A stretch of DNA of 64,000 bases from an uncultured bacterium (GTDB lineage: Bacteria > Bacillota > Negativicutes > Acidaminococcales > Acidaminococcaceae), in assembly GCA_905215645.1 (NCBI GenBank), contig CAJMQS010000007.1, forward strand, positions 21,531-85,530. Reading direction: 5' to 3'. Positions 43,101-51,098 of this stretch are shown here, piece after piece. The notes under the pieces were generated by a model. It was not told the origin of the DNA. It was given only the letters and a program-made list of their open reading frames with translations, and searched no databases. The position numbers and the translations under genes are program-made. Positions within the stretch are counted from its first letter, which is position 1; every line of letters starts with the position of its first letter.

Positions 43101-44398
43101 AAAAGAGCATGCGGGACTACACCATCCTGGCGCCTTACTTTACGCCGTTCATTTCTCCCCTGATCCCCTCGGTCCTGAAAAACGTAGGGTTCCATGTAGA
43201 GACCCTGCCGGAAAGCACTGTCCAAAGTGCGGATCTGGGGCTGAAATTCGCCAACAATGAAGTGTGCTACCCGGCTACGTTAGTGGTGGGGGACTTTATC
43301 CGGGCTCTCCAGTCCGGAAAGTATGACCCCAAAAAGACAGCGGTAGCCATCACCCAGACCGGGGGACAGTGCCGTGCTTCCAACTATTTCGGCCTGATCA
43401 AGCATGCCCTGATTGCAGCCGGATTCAAAGATACCCCGGTCATCTCTCTGGCCACCAGCAAGAACATCCAGAACGACCAGCCAGGCTTTGAACTGAACTG
43501 GCTGAAGATTGCCAGGATCACCATTTCCACGGTACTGTTCTCCGACTGTCTCTCCAAGTTCTTCAATGCCTCCGTGGTCCGAGAAACTGTGAAGGGAAAA
43601 GCCGTAGAACTGAAGGACAAGTACCTGGAACTGGCCAAAAAGGAAATCGAGGCCAACAATTCCAACGGACTGCTGAAGCTCCTGAAAGAGGCCGCCGCTG
43701 AATTCAACGACCTGGCCAAGCCGGATGTGCGCCTGCCCCAGGTGGGGATCGTAGGGGAAATCTACCTGAAGTTCAACGCCTTCGCCCACAAAAACATCAC
43801 CGGCTGGCTCATGGACCATTCCATCGAAGTGATGCCGCCGCTCCTGACGCCTTTCTTCATGCAGGCTTTCGTCAACCGGATCACCAATCGGAAATTCGGC
43901 CTGGAACGGCATCATATGCCCAGCCTGATCGTAGATGTACTCTATATGTGGGTCACCAAACAGATCCGGAAATTCAATGAAATCGGAGAACAGTTCCGGT
44001 ACTTCACCCCCATCGAAGATATCTTCGAACTGGCCAATGACGGCAAGGGCATCATCAACATGGCCGCCCAGTTCGGGGAAGGCTGGCTGCTGCCGGCGGA
44101 AGTGGTGAACTTCGCCAAGCACGGCATCGAGAACGTGATCAGCCTCCAGCCTTTCGGCTGCATTGCCAACCACATCATCTCCAAGGGGATCGAAAAGAAG
44201 ATCAAATCTCTCTATCCTCATATGAACCTGCTGAGCTTGGATTTTGACAGCGGGGTCAGTGATGTGAACGTGACCAACCGGCTGCTGCTGTTTGTGGAAA
44301 ACATCCGCACCGTGGCGGCTCCCGCACCAGCTGAAAAGGAAAAGACGAAAGAAAGCTTCTTTGATGAGAACCTGGCAAGACGGGAAATCATGATTTGA
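40112..44398 (+). CDS. Fused 2-hydroxyacyl-CoA dehydratase activase (two ATPase domains plus dehydratase-like half)
   Basis: 1428 residues from the ATG at 40112. Two ASKHA-type activator domains lie in tandem: about 1-265 (GLDIGSTTCKIVV, IDIGGEDAKIV, NCAGGTGAFLDQM) and 310-590 (GIDSGSTTTKLVV, LDIGGQDMKAI, ESCSSGCGTFLE). A cysteine-rich DUF2229-like part follows (about 610-860: CHGCENNCLIKKYNF, NKCEKFF), then a dehydratase-subunit-like C-terminal half (PYFTPF through GCIANHIISKGIEKK). Classical activators (HgdC) are 260-residue homodimers that drive an electron into the dehydratase at ATP cost; this giant form is widespread in anaerobes but its substrate is not settled. It stands alone in the window. 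Confidence 0.88.
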   Translation: MSTYRVGLDIGSTTCKIVVLDNHSHVVFSRYKRHQANVAGVLREELQTLRSQIGAASLKLKITGSVGMGVAEKFQLPFEQEVIAATKFVKAKYPEVATLIDIGGEDAKIVYIKADGSCDLRMNGNCAGGTGAFLDQMAVLLGIPIEQLNGLAEKAQHVHYIASRCGVFAKTDIQNLLAKNVSREDIAISIFHAVAVQVISTLSHGCTIEPKILLCGGPLTFMPALRKALMDCLQIPYVNFIVPENANLIPAYGTALSAADAPAISFDKLVEKLENAPKVTVRSDDVLPPIFTSPEDYAAWKKAKEADTIQLTPLTAETDAVYVGIDSGSTTTKLVVTDPEDRILFTHYAPNNGNPIGAVQNAFEAFYAECLKVGANPRILGSCSTGYGEDLIKAAFDLKTGIIETIAHYLAARKINKDVSFILDIGGQDMKAIFVDHGVLNRMELNESCSSGCGTFLETFAKGLNYSVSDFAKLACEAKEPCDLGTRCTVFMNSKVKQSLREGVTIGDISAGLAYSVIKNCLYKVLKLQNTHDLGTDIVLQGGTMKNDAVVRAFERLTGTTVHRSNIPEIMGAYGCALFARSRAEGSVTLDEMIHVANYTDSQLQCHGCENNCLIKKYNFSNGSIYFSGNKCEKFFSNNGEDYKPGENIYDYKYKLLFDRPVKEDAQRVIGIPRCLNIYEDYPFWHALFTTCGLKVQLSDPSTFKNYEGGIHDVMSDNICFPAKLVHGHINNLIRKRVNRIFMPYVIYEHQDDKRQLNSYNCPVVSGYSDVIKSVTNTEIPIDSPPINFQDAKLLKQQIRKYLSYIGFDRFTADKALKAAVKAQEEYGRAIKAKNEEILQKSRAHKQLTILLAGRPYHTDPLIQHKLSESIAAMGINVINEDLVRDDSTITIDDSYLVRQWAYINRISKAADWVARQDNSVHFMEMTSFGCGPDAFLQDEVRGILQRHGKALTLLKIDDVSNIGSLKLRVRSVVESIRYNRDAKFEPTPFEQPPRFEKSMRDYTILAPYFTPFISPLIPSVLKNVGFHVETLPESTVQSADLGLKFANNEVCYPATLVVGDFIRALQSGKYDPKKTAVAITQTGGQCRASNYFGLIKHALIAAGFKDTPVISLATSKNIQNDQPGFELNWLKIARITISTVLFSDCLSKFFNASVVRETVKGKAVELKDKYLELAKKEIEANNSNGLLKLLKEAAAEFNDLAKPDVRLPQVGIVGEIYLKFNAFAHKNITGWLMDHSIEVMPPLLTPFFMQAFVNRITNRKFGLERHHMPSLIVDVLYMWVTKQIRKFNEIGEQFRYFTPIEDIFELANDGKGIINMAAQFGEGWLLPAEVVNFAKHGIENVISLQPFGCIANHIISKGIEKKIKSLYPHMNLLSLDFDSGVSDVNVTNRLLLFVENIRTVAAPAPAEKEKTKESFFDENLARREIMI

Positions 44399-44400
44399 AA

Positions 44401-44436
44401 GAAGGGACTGCTGCCTGCGCAGGCAGCAGTCCCTTC
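44401..44436 (+). terminator. Terminator-like 36-bp perfect palindrome after the activase
   Basis: GAAGGGACTGCTGCCTGC and its exact complement, starting 2 nt after the stop codon. It shares the CTGCTGC word with the repeat-end hairpins; followed by TGCTATT rather than a T run. Confidence 0.75.
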
Positions 44437-44550
44437 TGCTATTCCCTCAGGCTATGGCACTTGGTTGCTTTTCGGTATTATCCAAATCCCTATACCCATG
44501 GTATACTTTTCCCATGAACAATCCATGAATGCTACGGGAGGAAAAGTGAC

Positions 44551-45672
44551 ATGAGTGTAAAAAATAGACCGCCGTTCCGGTATGATATCGTTGGCAGCTT
44601 CCTGCGTCCGGCTGCCCTGAAAGAAAAACGGGAGGCGTTTGCCGCCGGGAAAATCACCGCTGCTGATCTGAAAACGGCGGAAGATGCTGCTATCCAGGAT
44701 CTGGTAGCCAAAGAAAAAGAAGTAGGCCTCCATGCCGTCACCGATGGAGAATTCCGCCGCCGGTACTGGCATTTGGATTTCCTGACAGAACTGGAAGGGG
44801 TCACGGAAATCTCTGCGGAAAATTGGTCCGTCCATTTCAAAGGGGCTCAACCCAAGGCCCGCACGGCAAAGATCACCGGTCCCATCAGCTTCGGGAACCA
44901 TCCTTTCCTGGACCATTTCCGGTTCCTGAAAGAAACGGCGGGAGATACCCTGGCCAAGATGACCATTCCCTCCCCCAGCATGCTCCATCTGATCTGCTGC
45001 GTCCGGGAAAAACACTACGAACCCATTCCCCAGTACCAGGACCAGAACCGGCTGTTCACGGACATCGCCCTGGCTTACCAACAGGCCATCCGCTCCTTCT
45101 ACGCCGCCGGCTGCCGGTACCTGCAGCTGGATGACACCAGCTGGGGAGAATTCTGCGATGCCGACAAACGGAAGGCTTATGCAGAACGGGGCTTCGACCT
45201 GGACGAACTGGCCAATCATTATGTGGACATGATCAATCGGGCCCTGGAAGCCAAGCCCGCTGACATGACCATCACCATGCACATCTGCCGGGGGAACTTC
45301 CGTTCCACCTGGTTCTCCAGTGGCGGCTACGGACCAGTGGCGAAAACTCTCTTCGGCCGCTGCCATGTGGACGGATTCTTCCTGGAATACGACAGCGACC
45401 GGGCCGGAGGCTTCGAACCCCTGCAGTACATCAAAGACCAGCAGGTAGTCCTGGGCCTGGTGACCTCTAAGACCCCGGAACTGGAAAAAGAAGAAGATAT
45501 CATCGCCCGGATCCGGGAAGCAGAAAAATATGTCCCCCTGGACCAGCTGTGCCTGAGTCCCCAGTGTGGCTTCTCCTCCACGGAAGAAGGGAACCTGCTG
45601 ACGGAGAAAGAACAGTGGGCCAAGCTCCGGCTGATCCGGTCCATCGCGGAAAAAGTCTGGGAAGATGCATAA
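44551..45672 (+). CDS. MetE C-terminal-like methyltransferase (YxjG/YxjH type)
   Basis: 373 residues, the size of B. subtilis YxjG/YxjH, which correspond to the catalytic half of cobalamin-independent methionine synthase. Marks: FRYDIVGSFLRPAALK, VTDGEFRRRYWHLDF, LQLDDTSWGEFC, ITMHICRGNFR (zinc His and Cys) and LSPQCGFSS (zinc Cys). Expected to move a methyl group to homocysteine or a related thiol; the methyl donor is unknown since the N-terminal folate half is missing. GGGAGG precedes the ATG. No S-box or other riboswitch was seen in the 152-bp gap upstream. Confidence 0.9.
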   Translation: MSVKNRPPFRYDIVGSFLRPAALKEKREAFAAGKITAADLKTAEDAAIQDLVAKEKEVGLHAVTDGEFRRRYWHLDFLTELEGVTEISAENWSVHFKGAQPKARTAKITGPISFGNHPFLDHFRFLKETAGDTLAKMTIPSPSMLHLICCVREKHYEPIPQYQDQNRLFTDIALAYQQAIRSFYAAGCRYLQLDDTSWGEFCDADKRKAYAERGFDLDELANHYVDMINRALEAKPADMTITMHICRGNFRSTWFSSGGYGPVAKTLFGRCHVDGFFLEYDSDRAGGFEPLQYIKDQQVVLGLVTSKTPELEKEEDIIARIREAEKYVPLDQLCLSPQCGFSSTEEGNLLTEKEQWAKLRLIRSIAEKVWEDA

Positions 45673-45718
45673 AAATAAAGGGCTGTCGCGCAGGCGACAG
45701 CCCTTTATTTTTATGCAT
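45665..45718. terminator. Perfect 25-bp-arm bidirectional terminator
   Basis: Arms 45665-45689 and 45694-45718 are exactly complementary, with a 4-nt loop; the GGGCTGTCGC core is flanked by A-rich and T-rich arms. The left arm includes the last codons and stop of the methyltransferase gene, the right arm ends 6 nt before the adhesin stop. Confidence 0.95.
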
Positions 45719-45723
45719 TATTC

Positions 45724-48228
45724 CTATTGGATCCGGGATCCGTAAACATCCCGAAATCCTTGTTTCTCTTTGCTGTTTTCACTGTTGACCCTTACCCGCT
45801 CCACTTTATGCCGGTCATTGTCTTTCCCGGAAATCCGGTCCACCCGGAACCGTTCAGCTTCCTGGATCTGGGTCAGTTCCGGTTTGAATTCTTCCACGGA
45901 TCTGGCCATGTCGGCATCCACCGGGGCGCCATTCTGCAGTGCCCGATAGATGACGGCCGCATATTCGTACCGGGTCATGGTCCGTTCTCCCTTGAACTCT
46001 CCATCCGGATAACCTTCCAGATAGCCCCGTTTCCGAAGTTCTTCCACATATTGGTAGGCCCAGTGAGTTTCCGGCACATCGCTGAATTTCCCAACCAGCG
46101 GGCTGGCTGCTGGTGTCCCCTGGAGTTTCAGGGTCTGGAGAATCTGGGCGTTCTGGTTCTTCAGCATTTCCACGGTGGCCCGCAGGTCGATGATTTCTTT
46201 GGCCATGGCCACTTTAGACCTTGTCACATGATTCTGCTGCCCCAGTTTGAAAGTAACCCCGGCATTGACCATATTCTCGCCTCCGCCGAAGGAGCCGCCC
46301 ACACTGAACATCATATCTTCCGTGGGCCGGTAGTAGGCCCCGATGGCTACCGCATGGGCTCCAGCATAATTCCCGTAGCCGGCGGCAAAATCCCATTTGT
46401 CATCCGGATTGAAGTCCAAAGGCTGGAGAGCCGCCAGCGCTGCGGCGCCGGCCCCTACCCGGTTGACCCGAGCGTCCAACTTATTCAGAGAACTGCCCAG
46501 ATGGGTGATATTCTGCCGGTTTTCCTCCACCATCTGGTTGGTGGCATAAAGCTGGCTGCCGTTCACTGCATCTGTGGAGGCAGCGGAAATTTCACCCGGT
46601 GCCACATGGGCGATGGTCAGATCCTTCATATCCAGACCTGTTTGATCCAGCTTCGGTCCATCTCTGCCAATGGATACTCTGTCCACGTTAATATCCCTTT
46701 TCAGGTTGATATGGATGGTATCCACGCTACGGTTGTTTTCATCCATAGCAGAGCTGGAAGCTGTATCGATATTGTCCCCGCCAAGCACATTAACGGTCCC
46801 TCCATCGTTGAGTTTGGCGGTATTCCCGTCGTCAGTGGCAAAATCTACTTTGTTGGCCACATAGCCCACATGGACCGGTCCTCCGTCATCGGTTTCCGGT
46901 TCTGCTGCCGCCCGCAGGACAGCGTTGGCCGGTCTGCTTTCCGTGCTCTCCTGGAGGCCTGGCAGCTCACTGGGATCGGACAGGATGTGTACCGTGCCAT
47001 GTTCGTTGCTCAGTCCGTTGAGATTGGCTTTGATGGTATATTCCGTTCCCAGTTTCTCCACGATGATCCCTTCTCCTGCATGGATGGAGATCCGGGCGTC
47101 ACTCATGGCTTCCTTCAGCTGGGCCACGTTCACCGCATCGGTGTCAGCGGTCCCGGCGGCCAGATTGATGATCTGCCGGGTCCTCTGGGGAATCCACTGT
47201 CCATTTTCATCCTGGGAAGGTCCGGCCCCTACGGAGACGGCACCCCAGGAGGACTGCCAGGCCGGAGAATCGTCCTGCATCTGGCCGTACACCGGATGGT
47301 ATCCCTGCCAGCCGGCTTCCCGGTCGGCCACGGAATTCATGCCCAGGGCCACGGAACCCTTAGAGGAAGCACTGCTCAAGAGACCTACCGCCGTACCCCC
47401 TTCACCGGTTGCCTGGCTGGCAGCCCCCACCGCCGTACCCCGAAGGCCGGCTCCGCTGGCATAGCCCAGAGAAGTGGCAAAGCTCTCAGTGGCTTTGCTG
47501 AAGCCGCCCAGCGCCGTGGAGGCCAATCCGGAAGATTCGGAATAGGCGCCTACGGCAGTGGAATGATCCCCGGCCGTTCCGCCTTCATACATACCATTGG
47601 CCATGAGACCGATACTGGTGCTGTATGCCCCTTTGCTCTTGGCCTGCTGTCCCAGGGCCACGGCCCCTTCTGCGGTGGCTTCGGAATAACTGCCTACTGC
47701 CGTGGTGTAAATGCCTCTGGCCAGGGACTGTTCTCCGATGGCAATGGCATTGGTGCCGTTGGCTTCTCCCTGGGATCCGGTTCCGATGGCAATGGCATCC
47801 AGTCCCGTAGCCCGGGAGCCGCTCCCTACAGCCAGAGCCCGTTCCCCTTCGGCATGGGCATCATTGCCCAGGGCCGTGGCGCCCATGGTCCCATCTGCAT
47901 AAGCCCCGGCTCCAACAGCCAGAGAATCCGTTCCCACCGCACCATCGTTCAGGTAATTCCGATCCCGGTTGCCATCTTCCGGGTTCACACTGAAATAATG
48001 AACGGCAGCCGAGGGACTTTCTGCACTTTCTCCGGTTTCCGCCGCCAGAACCGGTCCGGCGTTCAACAGCGTCAGCCCGCAAAAGGCCGCCAGCAGCAGT
48101 TTTTTCAGCCTGCCACTCTGCCGCTCCCGGGTTTCACTGCGGCATCCAGAACAACTGGAAATCAGTTCGGACCCCACCATATAGCAGTTCCGGGATTTGT
48201 TCCATACCACTTTGAAGATCCTGTTCAT
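45724..48228 (-). CDS. Trimeric autotransporter adhesin (YadA-like) with C-terminal SLH domain
   Basis: 834 residues. Extended signal peptide (ESPR: MNRIFKVVWNKSRNCYMVGSE, then a hydrophobic part ending VLAA near 63); a YadA-like head with about 13 repeats of the ALG/AVG-x-S/A type (about 95-315); a stalk with NLAAGTADTDAVNVAQLK and DAVNGSQLYATN motifs; and a YadA anchor (about 610-690, VNRVGAGAAALAAL to VTFKLGQ). Unlike classic members it continues with a coiled coil (about 695-725) and one SLH domain (about 735-782, FSDVPETHWAYQYVEELRKRGYLEG). It should be surface adhesin with its tail in the periplasm touching peptidoglycan. Start has AAGGAGG 9 nt upstream. Confidence 0.92.
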   Translation of the reverse strand: MNRIFKVVWNKSRNCYMVGSELISSCSGCRSETRERQSGRLKKLLLAAFCGLTLLNAGPVLAAETGESAESPSAAVHYFSVNPEDGNRDRNYLNDGAVGTDSLAVGAGAYADGTMGATALGNDAHAEGERALAVGSGSRATGLDAIAIGTGSQGEANGTNAIAIGEQSLARGIYTTAVGSYSEATAEGAVALGQQAKSKGAYSTSIGLMANGMYEGGTAGDHSTAVGAYSESSGLASTALGGFSKATESFATSLGYASGAGLRGTAVGAASQATGEGGTAVGLLSSASSKGSVALGMNSVADREAGWQGYHPVYGQMQDDSPAWQSSWGAVSVGAGPSQDENGQWIPQRTRQIINLAAGTADTDAVNVAQLKEAMSDARISIHAGEGIIVEKLGTEYTIKANLNGLSNEHGTVHILSDPSELPGLQESTESRPANAVLRAAAEPETDDGGPVHVGYVANKVDFATDDGNTAKLNDGGTVNVLGGDNIDTASSSAMDENNRSVDTIHINLKRDINVDRVSIGRDGPKLDQTGLDMKDLTIAHVAPGEISAASTDAVNGSQLYATNQMVEENRQNITHLGSSLNKLDARVNRVGAGAAALAALQPLDFNPDDKWDFAAGYGNYAGAHAVAIGAYYRPTEDMMFSVGGSFGGGENMVNAGVTFKLGQQNHVTRSKVAMAKEIIDLRATVEMLKNQNAQILQTLKLQGTPAASPLVGKFSDVPETHWAYQYVEELRKRGYLEGYPDGEFKGERTMTRYEYAAVIYRALQNGAPVDADMARSVEEFKPELTQIQEAERFRVDRISGKDNDRHKVERVRVNSENSKEKQGFRDVYGSRIQ

Positions 48229-48323
48229 ACCCCTGCACCTCCTTATGAAGCCATGGTCAGAAGAAAAATTGAAATTTCTGTCTTTATTTTATGTTTTTTC
48301 ACTTCCGTCCTTTAGGTGCTTTT

Positions 48324-48367
48324 ATTATAAAAAAATAATCTGCAGTTGACACTGTACTATAGTACAG
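48324..48367 (-). promoter_or_regulatory. Adhesin promoter region with perfect palindrome
   Basis: Minus strand TGTCAA, 16-bp spacer, TATAAT (48324-48329). Immediately upstream of the -35 lies CTGTACTATAGTACAG (48352-48367), a perfect 16-bp palindrome, a good candidate for a dimeric regulator site. Confidence 0.6.
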
Positions 48368-48416
48368 GTTTTCAACAGATTTTTTCTGTTTTTCTTCTGT
48401 CTTGACTTTTCTGGCA

Positions 48417-48472
48417 AAAAAGAAAGGGATTGCTGGATGCGTGTAATTTTCACACATCCAGCAATCCCTTTG
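48417..48472 (-). terminator. Terminator after the beta-hydroxyacid dehydrogenase
   Basis: Long stem with arms AAAGGGATTGCTGGATG and CATCCAGCAATCCCTTT plus inner GTGT/ACAC, followed by CTTTTTT on the minus strand. The bases between the hairpin and the gene stop match the start of the multi-hairpin repeat. Confidence 0.88.
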
Positions 48473-48494
48473 TCAGGAGTCGGAAGCCTCAGGG
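48473..48494 (+). repeat. Fragment of the multi-hairpin repeat (AGTC tract)
   Basis: GTCAGGAGTCGGAAGCCTCA follows a terminator hairpin exactly as the first AGTC tract follows H1 in copies A and B, ending in GGAAGCCTCAGG. The rest of the element is missing; the tract overlaps the 3' end of the dehydrogenase gene. Confidence 0.7.
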
Positions 48495-49385
48495 TTCCTT
48501 TTTCTCCCGGCGGCATTCCACTCCCAGCAGATCTTCGTAAAACCGGATCATAGCTCCTTTGTACAATTTCCCTTCCCCATGCCGGAGGGCCAGCTGGTAA
48601 GTCTGCATGGTTCCCTGCAGGGTGGGCAGCGGCACCTGGAACCGGGTGGTCAATTCCGCCATATGAGCCATGTCCTTATAGGCCCGCTCCAGGGAAAAGC
48701 CATAGGCAAAATCTCCTTCCAGTACCTTGGGGATCAGGTGGCAAGAGGCATAGCTGGATCCAGAAGCTGTCATCAGGACCTTTCCCAGTTTTTCTGGGGA
48801 CAGCCCCATTTTCACCCCCAAGGGCATCAGTTCGCAAAAAGCAGCCGTACAGATATTCAGGGCACAGTTGTTGATCATCTTGGTCAGCTGCCCGCTGCCA
48901 CTTTCTCCCATATACAGGATGGTGCTCCCCACTGCTTCCAGGAGGGGCTTCACCTGCCGGAAGGCGTCTTCCCGTCCTCCCACCATGATGGTCAGTGTCC
49001 CGTCCTCTGCCTTGGCCTGGTGCCCGGAAATCGGCGCATCCAGATAGTCTACGCCTCGTTTGCTGCAAAGGCCGGCCAGTTCCCGGGCTTCCAGATAGCC
49101 CAGGGTACTGCAGTCCACCAGGACCGTCCCCGGTTCCAGATATTCCAGCAGCCCTTTTTCTCCTAAAAGGACCTGTCTGACCGCCGCTCCATCCGGCAGG
49201 CAAAGAAAAATGACAGGGCTGTCCGCCGCATCCCGGTTCCGGGTACTGATGGCCGCCCCCGCCTGCTGAAAAGGCAGCAGATGTTCTTTCTTCCTGGCAA
49301 TGGCCCGGATCTTCAGCCCCTTTTTCAGCAGATTCCGGCACATGCCGCCGCCCATGACGCCCACACCGATAAAACTGATTTCCAT
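48489..49385 (-). CDS. Beta-hydroxyacid dehydrogenase (3-hydroxyisobutyrate/tartronate semialdehyde type)
   Basis: 298 residues from the ATG at 49385 (MEISFIGVGVMGGGMCRNLLK), preceded by GGAGG; a longer open frame upstream is not supported. The nucleotide motif GVGVMGGGM is at residues 7-15, substrate motif DAPISGHQAKAEDGTLTIMVGG near 115-136, and the catalytic Lys in GQLTKMINN near 168. The family oxidises 3-hydroxyisobutyrate, 2-hydroxy-3-oxopropionate and similar acids with NAD(P). The substrate here is unknown. Monocistronic. Confidence 0.87.
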   Translation of the reverse strand: MEISFIGVGVMGGGMCRNLLKKGLKIRAIARKKEHLLPFQQAGAAISTRNRDAADSPVIFLCLPDGAAVRQVLLGEKGLLEYLEPGTVLVDCSTLGYLEARELAGLCSKRGVDYLDAPISGHQAKAEDGTLTIMVGGREDAFRQVKPLLEAVGSTILYMGESGSGQLTKMINNCALNICTAAFCELMPLGVKMGLSPEKLGKVLMTASGSSYASCHLIPKVLEGDFAYGFSLERAYKDMAHMAELTTRFQVPLPTLQGTMQTYQLALRHGEGKLYKGAMIRFYEDLLGVECRREKKEP

Positions 49386-49562
49386 AGCTTCCCTCCATTC
49401 TGGATTGCTCTCCATTCCGCAAATTTCCTGACTGAGGAATCCATTATACACCCTATTTTCCCTTCTTTTGCAGGATTTTTTATGCATTCCTTTTCCTTTG
49501 TTTAAGGTTCCTTTATTTTTCCCTCCTATACTGGAACCATCAAACAGGAGGAGGAATGTTTC

Positions 49563-51068
49563 ATGGAATACTGGGAAAATGACAGGACTCCGCTGCTGCG
49601 AGTCTATCACAGGCATTGGCCGGCTTTTCTGCTGTGCCTGCTTTGCCTGATCCTGTTCTTTGCAGCCAACAGCCAGCTGCTGATCACGGACCCAGTGGAA
49701 TCCAATTACGCCCTGACCGCCAAGGAAATGCTGGTTTCCGGGGACTGGCTCTCTCCCCGGATCTACGGGAACTACTGGTATGATAAGCCCTGGATGTTCT
49801 ACGGCGAGCTTCTGGTTGCCTTCCAGCTCTTTGGGGAGACTTCCTTCGCAGCCCGTTTCTTCCCTGCGGTCTTCGGCACCATCGGAGTCCTCCAGACCTA
49901 TTGGTTCGCCCAAAAGCTGTACAACCGGAACATCGGCTTCCTCAGCGGGCTGATCATGGCCACCAGTGTGGAATATTTCTACCTGGCCAAAGCGGTGATC
50001 ACCGACATGACCCTGTTCGTGGCCATGGATGGGGCCCTGATGCTGTTCTACTTAGCCAAAAGGGAAACCCGGCCCCGTTTTTATTACGGCGCCTACGCCC
50101 TGGCCGGCTTGGCCATCCTGACCAAAGGGCCACTGGGACTGGTGCTGCCAGGGCTGATCATCCTGGTCTACCTGGCCGGGAACCGGGACTTTCGGACCCT
50201 GTCCCATATGAAACTGTTCCGAGGCCTGCTCCTGACCTTGGCCATCGCCGCCCTTTGGTACGTCCCCATGACGGTCCTCCACGGCTCTGCTTTCCTGGAT
50301 GGGTTCATCGGCGTCCACAATGTGCTCCGGGCCACGGTTTCCGAGCATCCCCGGAACAATACCTGGTGGTATTATTTCCTGGTCTTCCTCATCGGCTGCT
50401 TCCCTTGGAGCCTGAGCCTGCCCTGGCTCTGGAAAAAATATGGCAAGACCCTAATCGCCCGGATCAAAAGCCGGACTCTCTGGAAAAGCCTGGACGACCG
50501 GCAGCGGTTCCTGTTCCTGTGGTTTTTTGTCACCTGGCTGTTCTTTGAATGTATGGCCACCAAATATCCCACCTACACCTTCCCCTACCTGCCGCCTCTG
50601 GCCATCGGTCTGGCCTGCGCCGCCGGACGGTTGGACCTGCAGTATTGGATTAAAAGGGCCGCCCTCACCATGGCCTTGCTCTTTACGGTCCTATCCTATG
50701 CCCTAGCTGTCTCCCTGTGCCGACAGGCTTCCGCCTGGGACGCAGCCCAGATGGTCACCGCTCACCATGTTCCCGGCGTCCCGGTGTACGTCTACGGCGG
50801 CCGGTATCCCGTTTCCTTCACATACTACAGTGATATCCCCGCCCCCCGTCTGGTGACTCGGCAGAGGCTCCAGGAAATGCGGCCCGCAGGGATCAGCTGG
50901 AACGCTAAGAATATGATGCCTTTCGAAGCCTTGGAAGACCTGCCGGATACGGGAAGGATCATCGTCCTGGTGGACCAGAGCAGCCAGAAGGACTTTCTCC
51001 AGGCTGTCCCGGGGAACTGGGAGAAACTAGGCGAAGGAGGCCGCTGGACCGTGTGGGGACGGAAGTGA
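49563..51068 (+). CDS. ArnT-like family 39/83 membrane glycosyltransferase
   Basis: 501 residues with about 11-12 membrane helices. The first periplasmic loop has DPVESNYALTAKEML (the DxE-type catalytic acid), then YWYDKPWMFYGELL and ITDMTLF, as in ArnT and protein O-mannosyltransferases. These enzymes use a polyprenyl-phosphate sugar to modify lipid A or proteins on the periplasmic side. GGAGG precedes the ATG. Stand-alone; the acceptor is unknown, although lipid A is plausible in a diderm. Confidence 0.86.
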   Translation: MEYWENDRTPLLRVYHRHWPAFLLCLLCLILFFAANSQLLITDPVESNYALTAKEMLVSGDWLSPRIYGNYWYDKPWMFYGELLVAFQLFGETSFAARFFPAVFGTIGVLQTYWFAQKLYNRNIGFLSGLIMATSVEYFYLAKAVITDMTLFVAMDGALMLFYLAKRETRPRFYYGAYALAGLAILTKGPLGLVLPGLIILVYLAGNRDFRTLSHMKLFRGLLLTLAIAALWYVPMTVLHGSAFLDGFIGVHNVLRATVSEHPRNNTWWYYFLVFLIGCFPWSLSLPWLWKKYGKTLIARIKSRTLWKSLDDRQRFLFLWFFVTWLFFECMATKYPTYTFPYLPPLAIGLACAAGRLDLQYWIKRAALTMALLFTVLSYALAVSLCRQASAWDAAQMVTAHHVPGVPVYVYGGRYPVSFTYYSDIPAPRLVTRQRLQEMRPAGISWNAKNMMPFEALEDLPDTGRIIVLVDQSSQKDFLQAVPGNWEKLGEGGRWTVWGRK

Positions 51069-51098
51069 ACCCATGGAAGCAGAAAGGGACTGCCGCTT

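Noticed and set aside
44437..44550. Riboswitch upstream of the MetE-like gene
   Set aside because: No S-box, T-box core or cobalamin-box pattern could be found in this short gap.
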